NCBI GenBank assembly: GCA_028868995.1
Contig: JAGWTH010000002.1
Coordinates: forward strand, 62,001 to 126,000
Reading direction: 5' to 3'
Length of the DNA: 64,000 bases
Origin: Burkholderiales bacterium
GTDB taxonomy: Bacteria; Pseudomonadota; Gammaproteobacteria; Burkholderiales; Burkholderiaceae_C
Position numbers and translations under genes: made by a program. The notes under the pieces were generated by a model. It saw nothing but the letters and a program-made list of their open reading frames with translations. It had not been told where the DNA came from and ran no database searches. Within the stretch, counting starts at the first letter, position 1. Each line of letters begins with the position of its first letter. Shown piece after piece: positions 9,804-18,776 of this stretch.

Positions 9804-10778
9804 TCACGACGCCAGGTTCAGCTTGCGGATGAGGGGCGCGTAGCGCTGTGCCTCGTCCAGCATGAACTGGCGCATCTGTGCCGGGGTGTCCGGGATCGCG
9901 ACGAAACCTTCTCGGTCGAACAGCTGGCGCACCTCGGGCGCGGCGAGCGCGGCGCGCACCGACTGGTTGAGCCGCGCGACCACGTCGGGCGGCGTGTTGC
10001 GCGGCGCGACCAGCCCGGACCAGCTTCCGGCATCGAAGTCGGGCTGGCCGAGTTCGGAGATGCTGGGCACCTGGGGCAAGGTGGGCGCGCGCTTGCGACT
10101 GGTGACGGCGAGCGGCACGACCTTGCGGGTGCGGATGAAGGCCAGGGCCGGGCCGACTGCGATGATGCCCAGGTCGATCTGCCCGCTGATCAGGTCGGTC
10201 AGCACGTTGGCCCCGCCCTTGTAGGGCACATGGAGTAAGTCCATTCCGAAGCGGTCCTTGACCATCTCCATGGCCAGGTGCATGGAGGTGCCCACGCCGG
10301 GGGAACCGTAGGACAGCCGGCCGCCCTTGGCGCGCTGCTGCAGCTGCGCGAAACTGGTGATGCCCGAGCGGGGGGAGGCCAGGATCACGTGCGGGGCGAT
10401 GCTCATGCGCGAGATCGGCGCGAAGTCCTCCAACGGGTCGTAGTCGAGGTGCTTGTAGAGGCTGCGCGCGACGGCCAGGTTGCCGCCGTACATCAGCAGG
10501 GTCAGGCCGTCGGGCCGGGCCCGGGCGACGCGGCTGGCAGCGATGTTGCCGCCCGCTCCTGCCACGTTGTCGATGATCACCGGCTGCCCCAGGTCGGATG
10601 CCATGGCCTTGCCCACCAGGCGGGCGACGGCGTCGAACTGCCCGCCTGCGGAGAAGGGCACCACGATGGTCACCGGTCCGGATGGATAGGGGGAGGCCGC
10701 GCGCGATGCGAGCGGGATGGCCCCGGCGGCGGCCATGAGGCCCAGGATCCATTGGCGGCGCTGCAAAGTGACGGTCAT
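9804..10778 (-). CDS. Tripartite tricarboxylate transporter-type substrate-binding protein (Bug family)
   Basis: MTVTLQRRQWILGLMAAAGAIPLASRAASPYPSGPVTIVVPFSAGGQFD; Bug signature regions. Confidence 0.92.
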   Translation of the reverse strand: MTVTLQRRQWILGLMAAAGAIPLASRAASPYPSGPVTIVVPFSAGGQFDAVARLVGKAMASDLGQPVIIDNVAGAGGNIAASRVARARPDGLTLLMYGGNLAVARSLYKHLDYDPLEDFAPISRMSIAPHVILASPRSGITSFAQLQQRAKGGRLSYGSPGVGTSMHLAMEMVKDRFGMDLLHVPYKGGANVLTDLISGQIDLGIIAVGPALAFIRTRKVVPLAVTSRKRAPTLPQVPSISELGQPDFDAGSWSGLVAPRNTPPDVVARLNQSVRAALAAPEVRQLFDREGFVAIPDTPAQMRQFMLDEAQRYAPLIRKLNLAS

Positions 10779-10857
10779 GTCGTCTCCTGTTCGTTGTTCT
10801 GCCCTGGCAGTGTGAACGCGCAGCGCCGCCCGTTCGATACCGAGGGTCGTGAATTCG

Positions 10858-10907
10858 ATAACGCCGCGGAATCGCACCGGCCATAACGCCGCGGCATCGG
10901 GCCGGCC
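10858..10907. repeat. Two abutting imperfect 25-bp direct repeats in divergent intergenic region
   Basis: ATAACGCCGCGGAATCGCACCGGCC (10858-10882) followed immediately by ATAACGCCGCGGCATCGGGCCGGCC (10883-10907); 22/25 identical. Confidence 0.85.
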
Positions 10908-10971
10908 GGTTTGCTTATCGGCCCGCGGCGCGGCGGCTCCTAGCATCCCGGCTGCTTCACAGGAGACTCGA

Positions 10972-12528
10972 ATGAACCAGGGCCGCTTCATCAGCCGCAA
11001 CGCCAGATATTTCCCGGACCATCCGGCGGTCATCTTCGAAGACCGCGTGATGACCTTCCGGCAGCTCGACGAACGCTCCAACCGCCTTGCCAACGCCTTG
11101 ATCGGCCTGGGGCTGCGCAAGGGGGATCGGGTGGCGTTCCAGATGTCCAACCGGCCGGCCATCGTCGAGATCGAATGCGCGTTGTACAAGGCCGGCCTGG
11201 TCCGCGTCCCGCTCAACGCGCGGCTCGCGCCGGCTGAAGTGGTGGACGTCATCGCCAACGGCGACCCGAGGGTGTTCATCGTCGGTGACTCGCACGCGGG
11301 GGCCGTGCAGGAGCTGCTCGGCCAACTGGGATCCGTGGAACATTTCGTCTCGGCGGGCAACCGGGTAGCCGGCTGGCATGAATACGAAGGCCTGCTGGCC
11401 CGAGCCGCGGTCATCAATCCCGATATCCCCATGCAGCCGGAAGACCTGGCCGTGCTGCACTACACCTCCGGCTCCACGGGCAAGCTGAAAGCCGCGATGC
11501 AGACGGTGGGCAACCGCATGTCGCACCTGCGCAAGGTGGCCATGCACCGCATGCGCGTGGCGCCCGGCGACGTTCTCCTGCTCAGCGGACCGCTCACCCA
11601 CGCGAGCGGTATGTTCCTGCAGCCCTTCCTGTACCAGGGCGGCGCGATCCTGATCCAGGAGCGCTTCGATCCCGAGGCCCTGCTGGCGGCCGTGGAGCGC
11701 TGGCGGGTGACCTATACGTTCATGGTGCCCACGATGCTGAACCGGCTCGCCACCTTTCCGCAGCTGCACCGCCACGACCTCGCCAGCCTCAAGCAGGTCG
11801 CATACGGCGGCGCGCCCATGGCGCCGGCGCGCATCCGCGAAGCCTGGGAGGCGATCGGGCCGGTGCTGTCCCAGGGCTACGGCGGCGGCGAGACGACCGG
11901 CGGACTGATCCTGCTGTCGACCGGTGACCATGCCGGCGCGGTGCGCGGCGCGCCGCAACGCCTCGCCTCCTGCGGGCGGCCGATCGGCGAATCCGAGGTG
12001 CGCGTGGTCGACGAGCAGGGAATCCCCGTGCGCGGGGATGCGGTCGGCGAGATCGTGGTTCGCGGGCCGGACGTCTTTGCGGGCTACTGGCGCGAGCCGG
12101 AGCTCACGCGCGGCGCGTTCGATGCCGACGGCTGGCTGCACACCGGCGACCTGGCCCGGGTGGACGACGAGGGCTACATCTACATCGTCGACCGCAGCAA
12201 GGACATGATCATCTCCGGCGGCTTCAACGTCTATCCCACCGAGGTGGAGCAGGCGCTGTACAGCCATCCGGCGGTCTACGAAGCCTGCGTCGTGGGCGTG
12301 CCGGACGACACCTGGGGCGAAGCGGTCAAGGCAGTGGTGGTCCTGCGGCCCGGACAGGATGCCTCCGAAGCGGACCTCGTGCGCCACTGCCGCGAGTTGC
12401 TGGCGGACTTCAAGAAGCCGCGCTCGGTCGAATTCGTCGCGGACCTGCCCCGCAACCCGAACGGCAAGCTGTCGCGCAAGCTGGTGCGCGAGCCTTTCTG
12501 GGCTGGGCGCGATCGACGCGTGGGCTAA
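10972..12528 (+). CDS. AMP-dependent acyl-CoA synthetase/ligase
   Basis: MNQGRFISRNARYFPDHPAVIFED; HYTSGSTGKLKAAMQ, SGGFNVYPTEVEQAL, NPNGKLSRKLVRE motifs. Confidence 0.93.
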   Translation: MNQGRFISRNARYFPDHPAVIFEDRVMTFRQLDERSNRLANALIGLGLRKGDRVAFQMSNRPAIVEIECALYKAGLVRVPLNARLAPAEVVDVIANGDPRVFIVGDSHAGAVQELLGQLGSVEHFVSAGNRVAGWHEYEGLLARAAVINPDIPMQPEDLAVLHYTSGSTGKLKAAMQTVGNRMSHLRKVAMHRMRVAPGDVLLLSGPLTHASGMFLQPFLYQGGAILIQERFDPEALLAAVERWRVTYTFMVPTMLNRLATFPQLHRHDLASLKQVAYGGAPMAPARIREAWEAIGPVLSQGYGGGETTGGLILLSTGDHAGAVRGAPQRLASCGRPIGESEVRVVDEQGIPVRGDAVGEIVVRGPDVFAGYWREPELTRGAFDADGWLHTGDLARVDDEGYIYIVDRSKDMIISGGFNVYPTEVEQALYSHPAVYEACVVGVPDDTWGEAVKAVVVLRPGQDASEADLVRHCRELLADFKKPRSVEFVADLPRNPNGKLSRKLVREPFWAGRDRRVG

Positions 12529-12549
12529 CTGCGCGGCGAGGCGCCGGCG

Positions 12550-13206
12550 CTAGCCCTGGTCCGGTTCCTTGCCCGACGACCAGCGCGGCAACGTGAAGCC
12601 GGTGACGAGCGCCGTCACGCGCAGGCCGGTGGCCACGGCCGCGCCCACCAGCAGCGCGGGCCCGGGCTGCACGCCCGCCTGCTGGGAGAGCACCAGCACC
12701 CATCCCCCCGCGAAAGCGCAGACCGCATACGGTCGGTGATCGCGCAGGGCCGTGGGGATCTCGTTGCAGACGATGTCGCGCAGCACGCCGCCGAAGGTGG
12801 CGGTGATCACCCCCATCAGCACGGCCACGATGCCGGGCAGGCCCTGGGCCAGCGCGAGCTGCGTGCCGGTGGCGCTGAACAGGCCCAGGCCGAGGGCGTC
12901 CGGCCACTGCATCGCCCTCTCGGTCGGGGCGAAATGGCGGGCGCGCAGGAAGGCCATCGCCGCCACGGTCAGCCCCAGCAGGGCCCACAGCCATTCCGAA
13001 TGCTCCACCCAGAAGAAGGGGCGCCGATCGAGCAGCACGTCGCGCAGCGTGCCGCCGCCGAACGCGGCCAGGCCCGCGACCACGCCCACGCCGACGGCGT
13101 CCAGCCGCTTGCGGGCCGCCTCGAGCAGGCCCGACAGCGCGAAGGCAAGGGTGGCGGCGGCCTCGACGAGGGTCTGCAGCAGGGTCAGGAGGGGAGGGTG
13201 GGGCAT
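12550..13206 (-). CDS. TRIC/UPF0126-family cation channel membrane protein
   Basis: MPHPPLLTLLQTLVEAAATLAFALSGLLEAARKRLDAVGVGVVAGLAAFGGGTLRDVLLDRRPFFWV. Confidence 0.85.
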   Translation of the reverse strand: MPHPPLLTLLQTLVEAAATLAFALSGLLEAARKRLDAVGVGVVAGLAAFGGGTLRDVLLDRRPFFWVEHSEWLWALLGLTVAAMAFLRARHFAPTERAMQWPDALGLGLFSATGTQLALAQGLPGIVAVLMGVITATFGGVLRDIVCNEIPTALRDHRPYAVCAFAGGWVLVLSQQAGVQPGPALLVGAAVATGLRVTALVTGFTLPRWSSGKEPDQG

Positions 13207-13333
13207 GGCGGGATTGTCCCTGTCCCGCAGGCAGGCCGCCAGGGACCCGGTCCGGCGCCGATGGTGATAGCGTTCGGGGTGTCGCGGCCGCACCGGACGC
13301 CGGCCGCACCCAGCAACCCAAGGAGACCCCCGC

Positions 13334-13789
13334 ATGATCGCGACCCGCCCCCTGTTCGAACTGAGACTGCACGTGCCGCAGGTGCTGGACATCGGCGACA
13401 CGCCGCAGGGCCGGCGGCGCATCGCCACCGTGGCGGGCGGCGAGTTCCACGGCGAGCGCCTGCGGGGCGTGGCGGTGGGCGCGCCGGGCGGCGACTGGAT
13501 GGTCGTGCGCAACGACGGTGTCACCGTGCTCGACGTGCGCGTGCTGCTGCGCACCGACGACGGCGAGCACATCTACATGTCCTACCGCGGCGTGCGCCAC
13601 GGGCCGGCGGACGTGATGGCGAAGCTGGCGGCCGGCGAAGCGGTCGACCCGGCGAGCTACTACTTCCGCATCACGCCGATCTTCGAGACGGCGTCGAAGA
13701 AGTACGACTGGATCAACAAGATCGTCGCGGTGGGCACGGGGCGGCGCGAGCCGACCGGGCCGATCTACACCGTCGAGGAAGTGCTGTAG
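13334..13789 (+). CDS. DUF3237 domain-containing protein
   Basis: LFELRLHVPQVLDIGDTPQGRRRIATVAGGEFHGERLRG...YYFRITPIFETASKKYDWINKIVAVGTG. Confidence 0.85.
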   Translation: MIATRPLFELRLHVPQVLDIGDTPQGRRRIATVAGGEFHGERLRGVAVGAPGGDWMVVRNDGVTVLDVRVLLRTDDGEHIYMSYRGVRHGPADVMAKLAAGEAVDPASYYFRITPIFETASKKYDWINKIVAVGTGRREPTGPIYTVEEVL

Positions 13790-13831
13790 CCGGCCCGCCT
13801 TTCATCCACCTTCCACCCGGAGAACCAGACC

Positions 13832-14323
13832 ATGGATTTCGTCCTTCGCAGTTCCAGCTTCGTGGAGCAGGGCAGCCTGCCCAGGGAACAGGTCCACCAC
13901 GCCATGGGGGCCGGCGGCCAGAACGTGTCGCCCGACCTGAGCTGGAGCGGCGCCCCCGCCGGCACGAAGAGCTTCGCGCTCACCCTGTACGACCCCGACG
14001 CCCCCACCGGCTCCGGCTGGTGGCACTGGGTCGTCTACGACCTCCCGGCCAGCGCCACCGGCCTGCCCAAGGGCGCCGGCGCCGCCGGCGGTGCGCAGCT
14101 GCCCCAGGGCGCGAAGCAGGGCCGCACCGACTTCGGCAGCAAGGAATACGGCGGCGCCGCGCCGCCGCCCGGCCACGGGCCGCACCGCTACATCTTCACG
14201 CTGTACGCGCTCAACGTCGACAAGCTCGACGTGCCCGAGGACGCATCGGCCGCCTACGTGGGCTTCATGATCCACTTCGCGAAGATCGGCGAGGCGAAGC
14301 TGACGGCGCGGTACGAGCGGTAG
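13832..14323 (+). CDS. YbhB/YbcL-family (PEBP / Raf kinase inhibitor-like) protein
   Basis: NVSPDLSWSGAPAGTKSFALTLYDPDAPTGSGWWHWVVYDLPA; GPHRYIFTLYAL. Confidence 0.9.
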   Translation: MDFVLRSSSFVEQGSLPREQVHHAMGAGGQNVSPDLSWSGAPAGTKSFALTLYDPDAPTGSGWWHWVVYDLPASATGLPKGAGAAGGAQLPQGAKQGRTDFGSKEYGGAAPPPGHGPHRYIFTLYALNVDKLDVPEDASAAYVGFMIHFAKIGEAKLTARYER

Positions 14324-14333
14324 CCGAGGAGGG

Positions 14334-14777
14334 ATGCGAACGCTGCGTTTCCTCGAACGCTTTGCCTGGCACAACCTCGGCAGGGTGGCGATCGCCGCCC
14401 TGCTGGCGGTGCTGGCCGGCTGTTCCACCGTGCGGCAGGGGCCGGTGTCCGCGCCCGACGCGCCGCCCTCGTCCAGGCCGTCGGGCGTCGAGATCGGCCG
14501 CGGCACGGCGTCCTGGTACGGGCCGGGGTTTCGCGGCAGGCGCACCGCCAGCGGCGAGCCCTTCGACGACAGCGACCTGACCGCCGCACACCGCACGCTT
14601 CCCTTCGGCAGTCGCGTGCTCGTGCGCAATGTGCGCAACGGCCGGGAGGTGGTCGTGCGCATCAACGATCGCGGGCCCTGGAAGCGGGGCCGCATCATCG
14701 ACCTGAGCAGGGCGGCGGCCGCGGCGCTGGACATGCTGCAGGCCGGCGAGGCTCCCGTCGTCCTGCTGACACCTTGA
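14334..14777 (+). CDS. RlpA-like double-psi beta-barrel lipoprotein
   Basis: Lipobox LLAGC; GTASWYGPGFRGRRTASGEPFD, VVVRINDRGPWKRGRIIDLS. Confidence 0.9.
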   Translation: MRTLRFLERFAWHNLGRVAIAALLAVLAGCSTVRQGPVSAPDAPPSSRPSGVEIGRGTASWYGPGFRGRRTASGEPFDDSDLTAAHRTLPFGSRVLVRNVRNGREVVVRINDRGPWKRGRIIDLSRAAAAALDMLQAGEAPVVLLTP

Positions 14778-15046
14778 ACCCGCCGTCCTACTGGCTCTAC
14801 CTGCTCGAATGCGAGGGGGGCGTCTACTACGCCGGTATCGCTCTGGACGTGGAGCAGCGCTTCTATCGGCACCTGTTCGGCGTCGGCGCGAAGTTCACGC
14901 GGGCGAGGCCGCCCGTGCGGGTGGTGGCGGCGAGGGAGTACCCGAACAAGTCGCAGGCACTGCGCGCGGAGCTGCAGCTGAAGGCCCTGCCCCGGTCCGC
15001 CAAGGTCGCCTTCTTCTCGCTCCCGCCTGCGGTCGGCCAGGGTTAG
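14774..15046 (+). CDS. GIY-YIG nuclease family protein
   Basis: TTG start overlapping the RlpA stop (TTGA); YWLYLLECEGGVYYAGIALDVEQRFYRHL. Confidence 0.85.
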   Translation: MNPPSYWLYLLECEGGVYYAGIALDVEQRFYRHLFGVGAKFTRARPPVRVVAAREYPNKSQALRAELQLKALPRSAKVAFFSLPPAVGQG

Positions 15047-15074
15047 CCGGCCCGCGTCGTCCGGCGCAGGTGCT

Positions 15075-16211
15075 TCAGTCGATCGGCCAGGGCATCTGCT
15101 TCGGCAAGCCGTCCAGCGCGGGCACGGAGGGCTCGCGGCCGGGAGCGTCGGGGCGCGGCGCACGTCGGTCGACCCCGCGCCACCACGGCTCGACGGCCTG
15201 CGCATGCGCAGGTTCCACGGCTTCTCCGAGGCGGGGCATCACCAGCTGCGCCCCGAGCTTCGGCGCCAGCTCCAGCAGCGTTTCGGCGGGTTCGTCCCAG
15301 GCATGCATCGCCAGGCTGAAGGTGCCCCAGTGGACCGGCAGCAAGGGCGCGCCACCCAGCAGCCTCTGGGCCTCCAGCGCGTTCTGGGGACCGAGGTGGA
15401 TGTCGCCCCAGGCCGGATGGAAGGCGCCGACTTCCAGCATCACGAGGTCGAACGGCCCCAGGCGCTCGCGAATGGAGGCGTATTCCGTGGTCAGGCCGGT
15501 ATCGCCGCTGAAGAACACGCCGTGGCGCTGCGTGCGCAGCACCAGGGAAGACCAGAGCGTCGCGTTGCGGTCCTTCAGTCCGCGGCCCGAGAAGTGCTGC
15601 GAGGGCGCGGCCGTCACCGTCAGGTCCGTTCCGGGCAGGCGGTGCGACTCCCACCAGTCCAGCTCGGTGATGCGTTCGGTCGGCACACCCCAGGCCTGGA
15701 GGTGTACGCCGACCCCGAGCGAGGTGACGAAGGGCACGTCGACGAGGGCCAGCTCGCGGATGGTGGCGTAGTCCAGGTGGTCGTAGTGGTCGTGCGAGAC
15801 CAGCACCAGGTCGACCGGCGGCATCTTGCGCAGGGGCACCGGCACGGGCTGGAAGCGCTTCGGACCGGCGAAGCGCGAGGGCGAAGCGCGCGGACCCCAG
15901 ACCGGATCGGTGAGCACCCGCAGGCCGTCGATCTCGACCAGCAGCGTGGAGTGTCCGAGCCAGGTCACGCGCAGGCCGCTGGCCGGCGCACGCGACCAGG
16001 TGTCCCGCGGATCCATGGCGGGCAGCGGCGCGGCCGGCACCCGACGTTCCCCGCCGCAGAGGAAGTCCTTGAGCGAGGGCATCGTGGCCAGCGGATCGCG
16101 CAGCCCGGCCAGCACCGGATGCACGTTGCGGAAGCGGCCGTCGGCCCACAAGGGCGAAGCCTGCATGCGTTCCAGCCGCGCACCTGCGGCCCTGCTGCCG
16201 AGCGATTTCAT
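15075..16211 (-). CDS. MBL-fold metallo-hydrolase (NAPE-PLD / UlaG-like)
   Basis: SHDHYDHLDYATI, LGHSTLLVEIDGLRVLTDPVWG; start chosen at MKSLGSRAAGARLERMQ. Confidence 0.9.
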   Translation of the reverse strand: MKSLGSRAAGARLERMQASPLWADGRFRNVHPVLAGLRDPLATMPSLKDFLCGGERRVPAAPLPAMDPRDTWSRAPASGLRVTWLGHSTLLVEIDGLRVLTDPVWGPRASPSRFAGPKRFQPVPVPLRKMPPVDLVLVSHDHYDHLDYATIRELALVDVPFVTSLGVGVHLQAWGVPTERITELDWWESHRLPGTDLTVTAAPSQHFSGRGLKDRNATLWSSLVLRTQRHGVFFSGDTGLTTEYASIRERLGPFDLVMLEVGAFHPAWGDIHLGPQNALEAQRLLGGAPLLPVHWGTFSLAMHAWDEPAETLLELAPKLGAQLVMPRLGEAVEPAHAQAVEPWWRGVDRRAPRPDAPGREPSVPALDGLPKQMPWPID

Positions 16212-16373
16212 GGATTCCCCGTGCATGGACGCGCAGCTCGCGTCCGTGGCCCACAGGATACGCGCGCGCGTGAATTCGTGGGCATCATGAACCCGGGCCA
16301 TTCGCGGGCCTGCGCTCGTCCCGCGCAGGACTGCGATACATTCGTCGCCGGTATCCACCCACCGAGAGAATCC

Positions 16374-17276
16374 ATGGCTATCCTGTCCGTCCTGAAAGCC
16401 ACGGTGGTCGCACTGGCCGTTGCCGCCTGTGCGCCGCTCCTTGCGCAAGGCACGCCCATCGATGCGGCGGCCTTCGACGCGCTGGTCGCGCACGGCCCCG
16501 TTGCCGACCCCGCCACCATCGCGGCGAACCAGTGGGCCAGCAAGATCAAGCAGGCCGGCACGCTGCGCCTGGGCGCCACCCAGACGTCGAACCTCTTCTC
16601 GCAGCTCAACGAAAAGGACGGCCGGATCCGCGGTTTCGATGCGGGCCTGGCCCAGCTCCTGACTCGCTACATCCTGGGCGACGGGTCCAGGTACCGTTTC
16701 ACGCAGGTCACTTCGTCCACGCGCGAACAGGTTCTCGTCAACGACCAGGTGGACATGGTGCTGGCCACCTATTCGATCACCCCGGCCCGCGCGGAGAAGA
16801 TTTCCTTCGCCGGGCCTTACTACACCTCGCAGGCGGGGGTGCTGGTCAAGTCAGGCAACCAGGCGATCCAGTCCTATCACGATCTCGCCGGCAAGAGGGT
16901 CGCCACCCAGGCCGGGTCGACGGGGCCCGCGATCCTTGCGCAGTTCGCGCCCAAGGCCGTCGTGCAGGAGTTCCAGACCCACCAGGAAGCCCTCGACGCC
17001 CTGCGCCAGGGACGCGTGGACGCCTACGTGACCGACTACACGCTGCTGCTCAATGCCTTGAGCCTCGGCACGGGCGATACGCATCTGGCGGGCGCACCCT
17101 TCGGTCCGCAGGACCCGTACGGCATCGGGCTGCCCAAGGGCTCGGACGGCGTGGCCTTCGTCAATGCCTTCCTGAAGAAGATCGAGGCGGACGGCACCTG
17201 GGCCAGGCTGTGGAAGGTGACCATCGGGCAGCGCACCGGCAGCACGAACGTTCCGGCGCCGCCCCCGCTTCCTTGA
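16374..17276 (+). CDS. Glutamate/amino-acid ABC transporter substrate-binding protein
   Basis: MAILSVLKATVVALAVAACAPLLAQG signal peptide; RGFDAGLAQLL, Bac-SBP3 pattern. Confidence 0.88.
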   Translation: MAILSVLKATVVALAVAACAPLLAQGTPIDAAAFDALVAHGPVADPATIAANQWASKIKQAGTLRLGATQTSNLFSQLNEKDGRIRGFDAGLAQLLTRYILGDGSRYRFTQVTSSTREQVLVNDQVDMVLATYSITPARAEKISFAGPYYTSQAGVLVKSGNQAIQSYHDLAGKRVATQAGSTGPAILAQFAPKAVVQEFQTHQEALDALRQGRVDAYVTDYTLLLNALSLGTGDTHLAGAPFGPQDPYGIGLPKGSDGVAFVNAFLKKIEADGTWARLWKVTIGQRTGSTNVPAPPPLP

Positions 17277-17279
17277 CCG

Positions 17280-17942
17280 ATGGGCAGTGTCATCCGGCTC
17301 CTGGCCGAGGACGGGCCGGCCTTCGGTCAGGCCCTTTTGCTCACATGGAAGCTCACGGCCCTGTCGTTCGTGGCCGGCTTCGCGCTGGGCCTGGTCGTGA
17401 CGGTGGCCCGGCTCCTGCCGCTGCGGCCGCTTCGTTTCGTGCTCACGGCCTACGTCGAGGTCTTCCGCAACATTCCGAGCGTCGCGCTGCTGATCTTCAT
17501 CGTGTTCGCGCTGCCGGATCTGCAGGTCCTGATCGACTATGAGCCGAGCGTGATCCTGACGCTCGCCCTGGTGTGCTCCGCGTTCACGGCGGACTACCTG
17601 CGCACGGGCATCAACACCGTCGGTCGCGGCCAGGTGGAGGCCGCCCGCAGCCTGGGCATGCGGCCGCTGGCCATCGTCACTTCGGTCTTGCTGCCGCAGG
17701 CGCTGCGCTCGGTGGTGCAGCCGATGACCTCGCTGCTCATCGCGCTGATGCTGTCGACTTCCCTGGCCTCGCAGGTCCCCCTCCCCGGCCGGGAACTCAC
17801 GGCGCTGGTGGCGAAGATCGCCAACGACTCCGCCGCCGGGATCTCCGCGTTCGCGGTGGCTGCCGCGATGTACCTGGCATCGGGCCTGCTCATTGCCTGG
17901 GCGGGCGCCCTCCTGGAAAAGAAGGTGCGGATCCTGCGATGA
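17280..17942 (+). CDS. Amino-acid ABC transporter permease
   Basis: EVFRNIPSVALLIFIVFALPDL; EAARSLGMRPLAIVTSVLLPQALRSVV EAA loop. Confidence 0.9.
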   Translation: MGSVIRLLAEDGPAFGQALLLTWKLTALSFVAGFALGLVVTVARLLPLRPLRFVLTAYVEVFRNIPSVALLIFIVFALPDLQVLIDYEPSVILTLALVCSAFTADYLRTGINTVGRGQVEAARSLGMRPLAIVTSVLLPQALRSVVQPMTSLLIALMLSTSLASQVPLPGRELTALVAKIANDSAAGISAFAVAAAMYLASGLLIAWAGALLEKKVRILR

Positions 17943-18739
17943 GCCGCGCCCTGGAAGACATCCTCTTCGGCGACCTCACTCCCGGGGCGCAGGCCATCAC
18001 CCGGGCCGCGAGCATGACCGTCGCGGCGCTGCTGCTCGTGATGGCCGCAGGGATCGTGGTCCGGTTCCATGCCGCGGGCCAGTTCGCAGGGCGGCTCTGG
18101 GAATTCTTCGCCTGGGAGACGACTTGGGTCTTCCTGGGCAAGGGCCTGCTGGGAACGCTGGCATCGGCGGCATCGGCGGCGGTCATCGCGCTGGGCCTCG
18201 GGCTGGTGCTGCTGGTGGGCCGGCTGTCCCGGCTGCGGCTGGTGCGCTGGCCGGCCGTCGCGGTCATCGAGTTCCTGCGCGGCGTGCCGACCCTGCTGCT
18301 CATCTACGTGTGCTTCCTGGTCCTGCCGTCGGTCGGTATCAGGCTGAGTGCCTACTGGATGCTGACCTTGCCCGTCGGACTCAGCACCGCCGCCGTGGTG
18401 GCCGAGGTGTACCGCGCAGGCGTGCTCGCGGTTCCCCGCGGCCAGACGGACGCGGCCCGGGCGCTGGGCCTCAACGACGCAAGAGTCTTCGCCCATGTCG
18501 TGTTTCCCCAGGCGCTGCGCTACATCGTCCCGGCACTGGTGGCACAGCTGGTCATCGTGGTCAAGGACACCACCTTCGGCTACGTCGTCACCTACGGCGA
18601 ATTGATGCAGAACGCGAAGGTGCTGATCTCCAACTACCGCTCACTGGTGCCCGTGTACCTGGCGGTGGCGATCCTCTACTGCTCGGTGAACTACGCCATT
18701 TCGAGAGCAAGCCGACGGCTCGGCCGGCCGGTGCATTGA
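17939..18739 (+). CDS. Amino-acid ABC transporter permease
   Basis: EFLRGVPTLLLIYVCFLVLP; DAARALGLNDARVFAHVVFPQALRYIVPALV; ATGA overlap with upstream gene. Confidence 0.9.
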   Translation: MSRALEDILFGDLTPGAQAITRAASMTVAALLLVMAAGIVVRFHAAGQFAGRLWEFFAWETTWVFLGKGLLGTLASAASAAVIALGLGLVLLVGRLSRLRLVRWPAVAVIEFLRGVPTLLLIYVCFLVLPSVGIRLSAYWMLTLPVGLSTAAVVAEVYRAGVLAVPRGQTDAARALGLNDARVFAHVVFPQALRYIVPALVAQLVIVVKDTTFGYVVTYGELMQNAKVLISNYRSLVPVYLAVAILYCSVNYAISRASRRLGRPVH

Positions 18740-18776
18740 CCGTCTGCACAGTCGACGCGGCGACGGCGGGGCCGCG

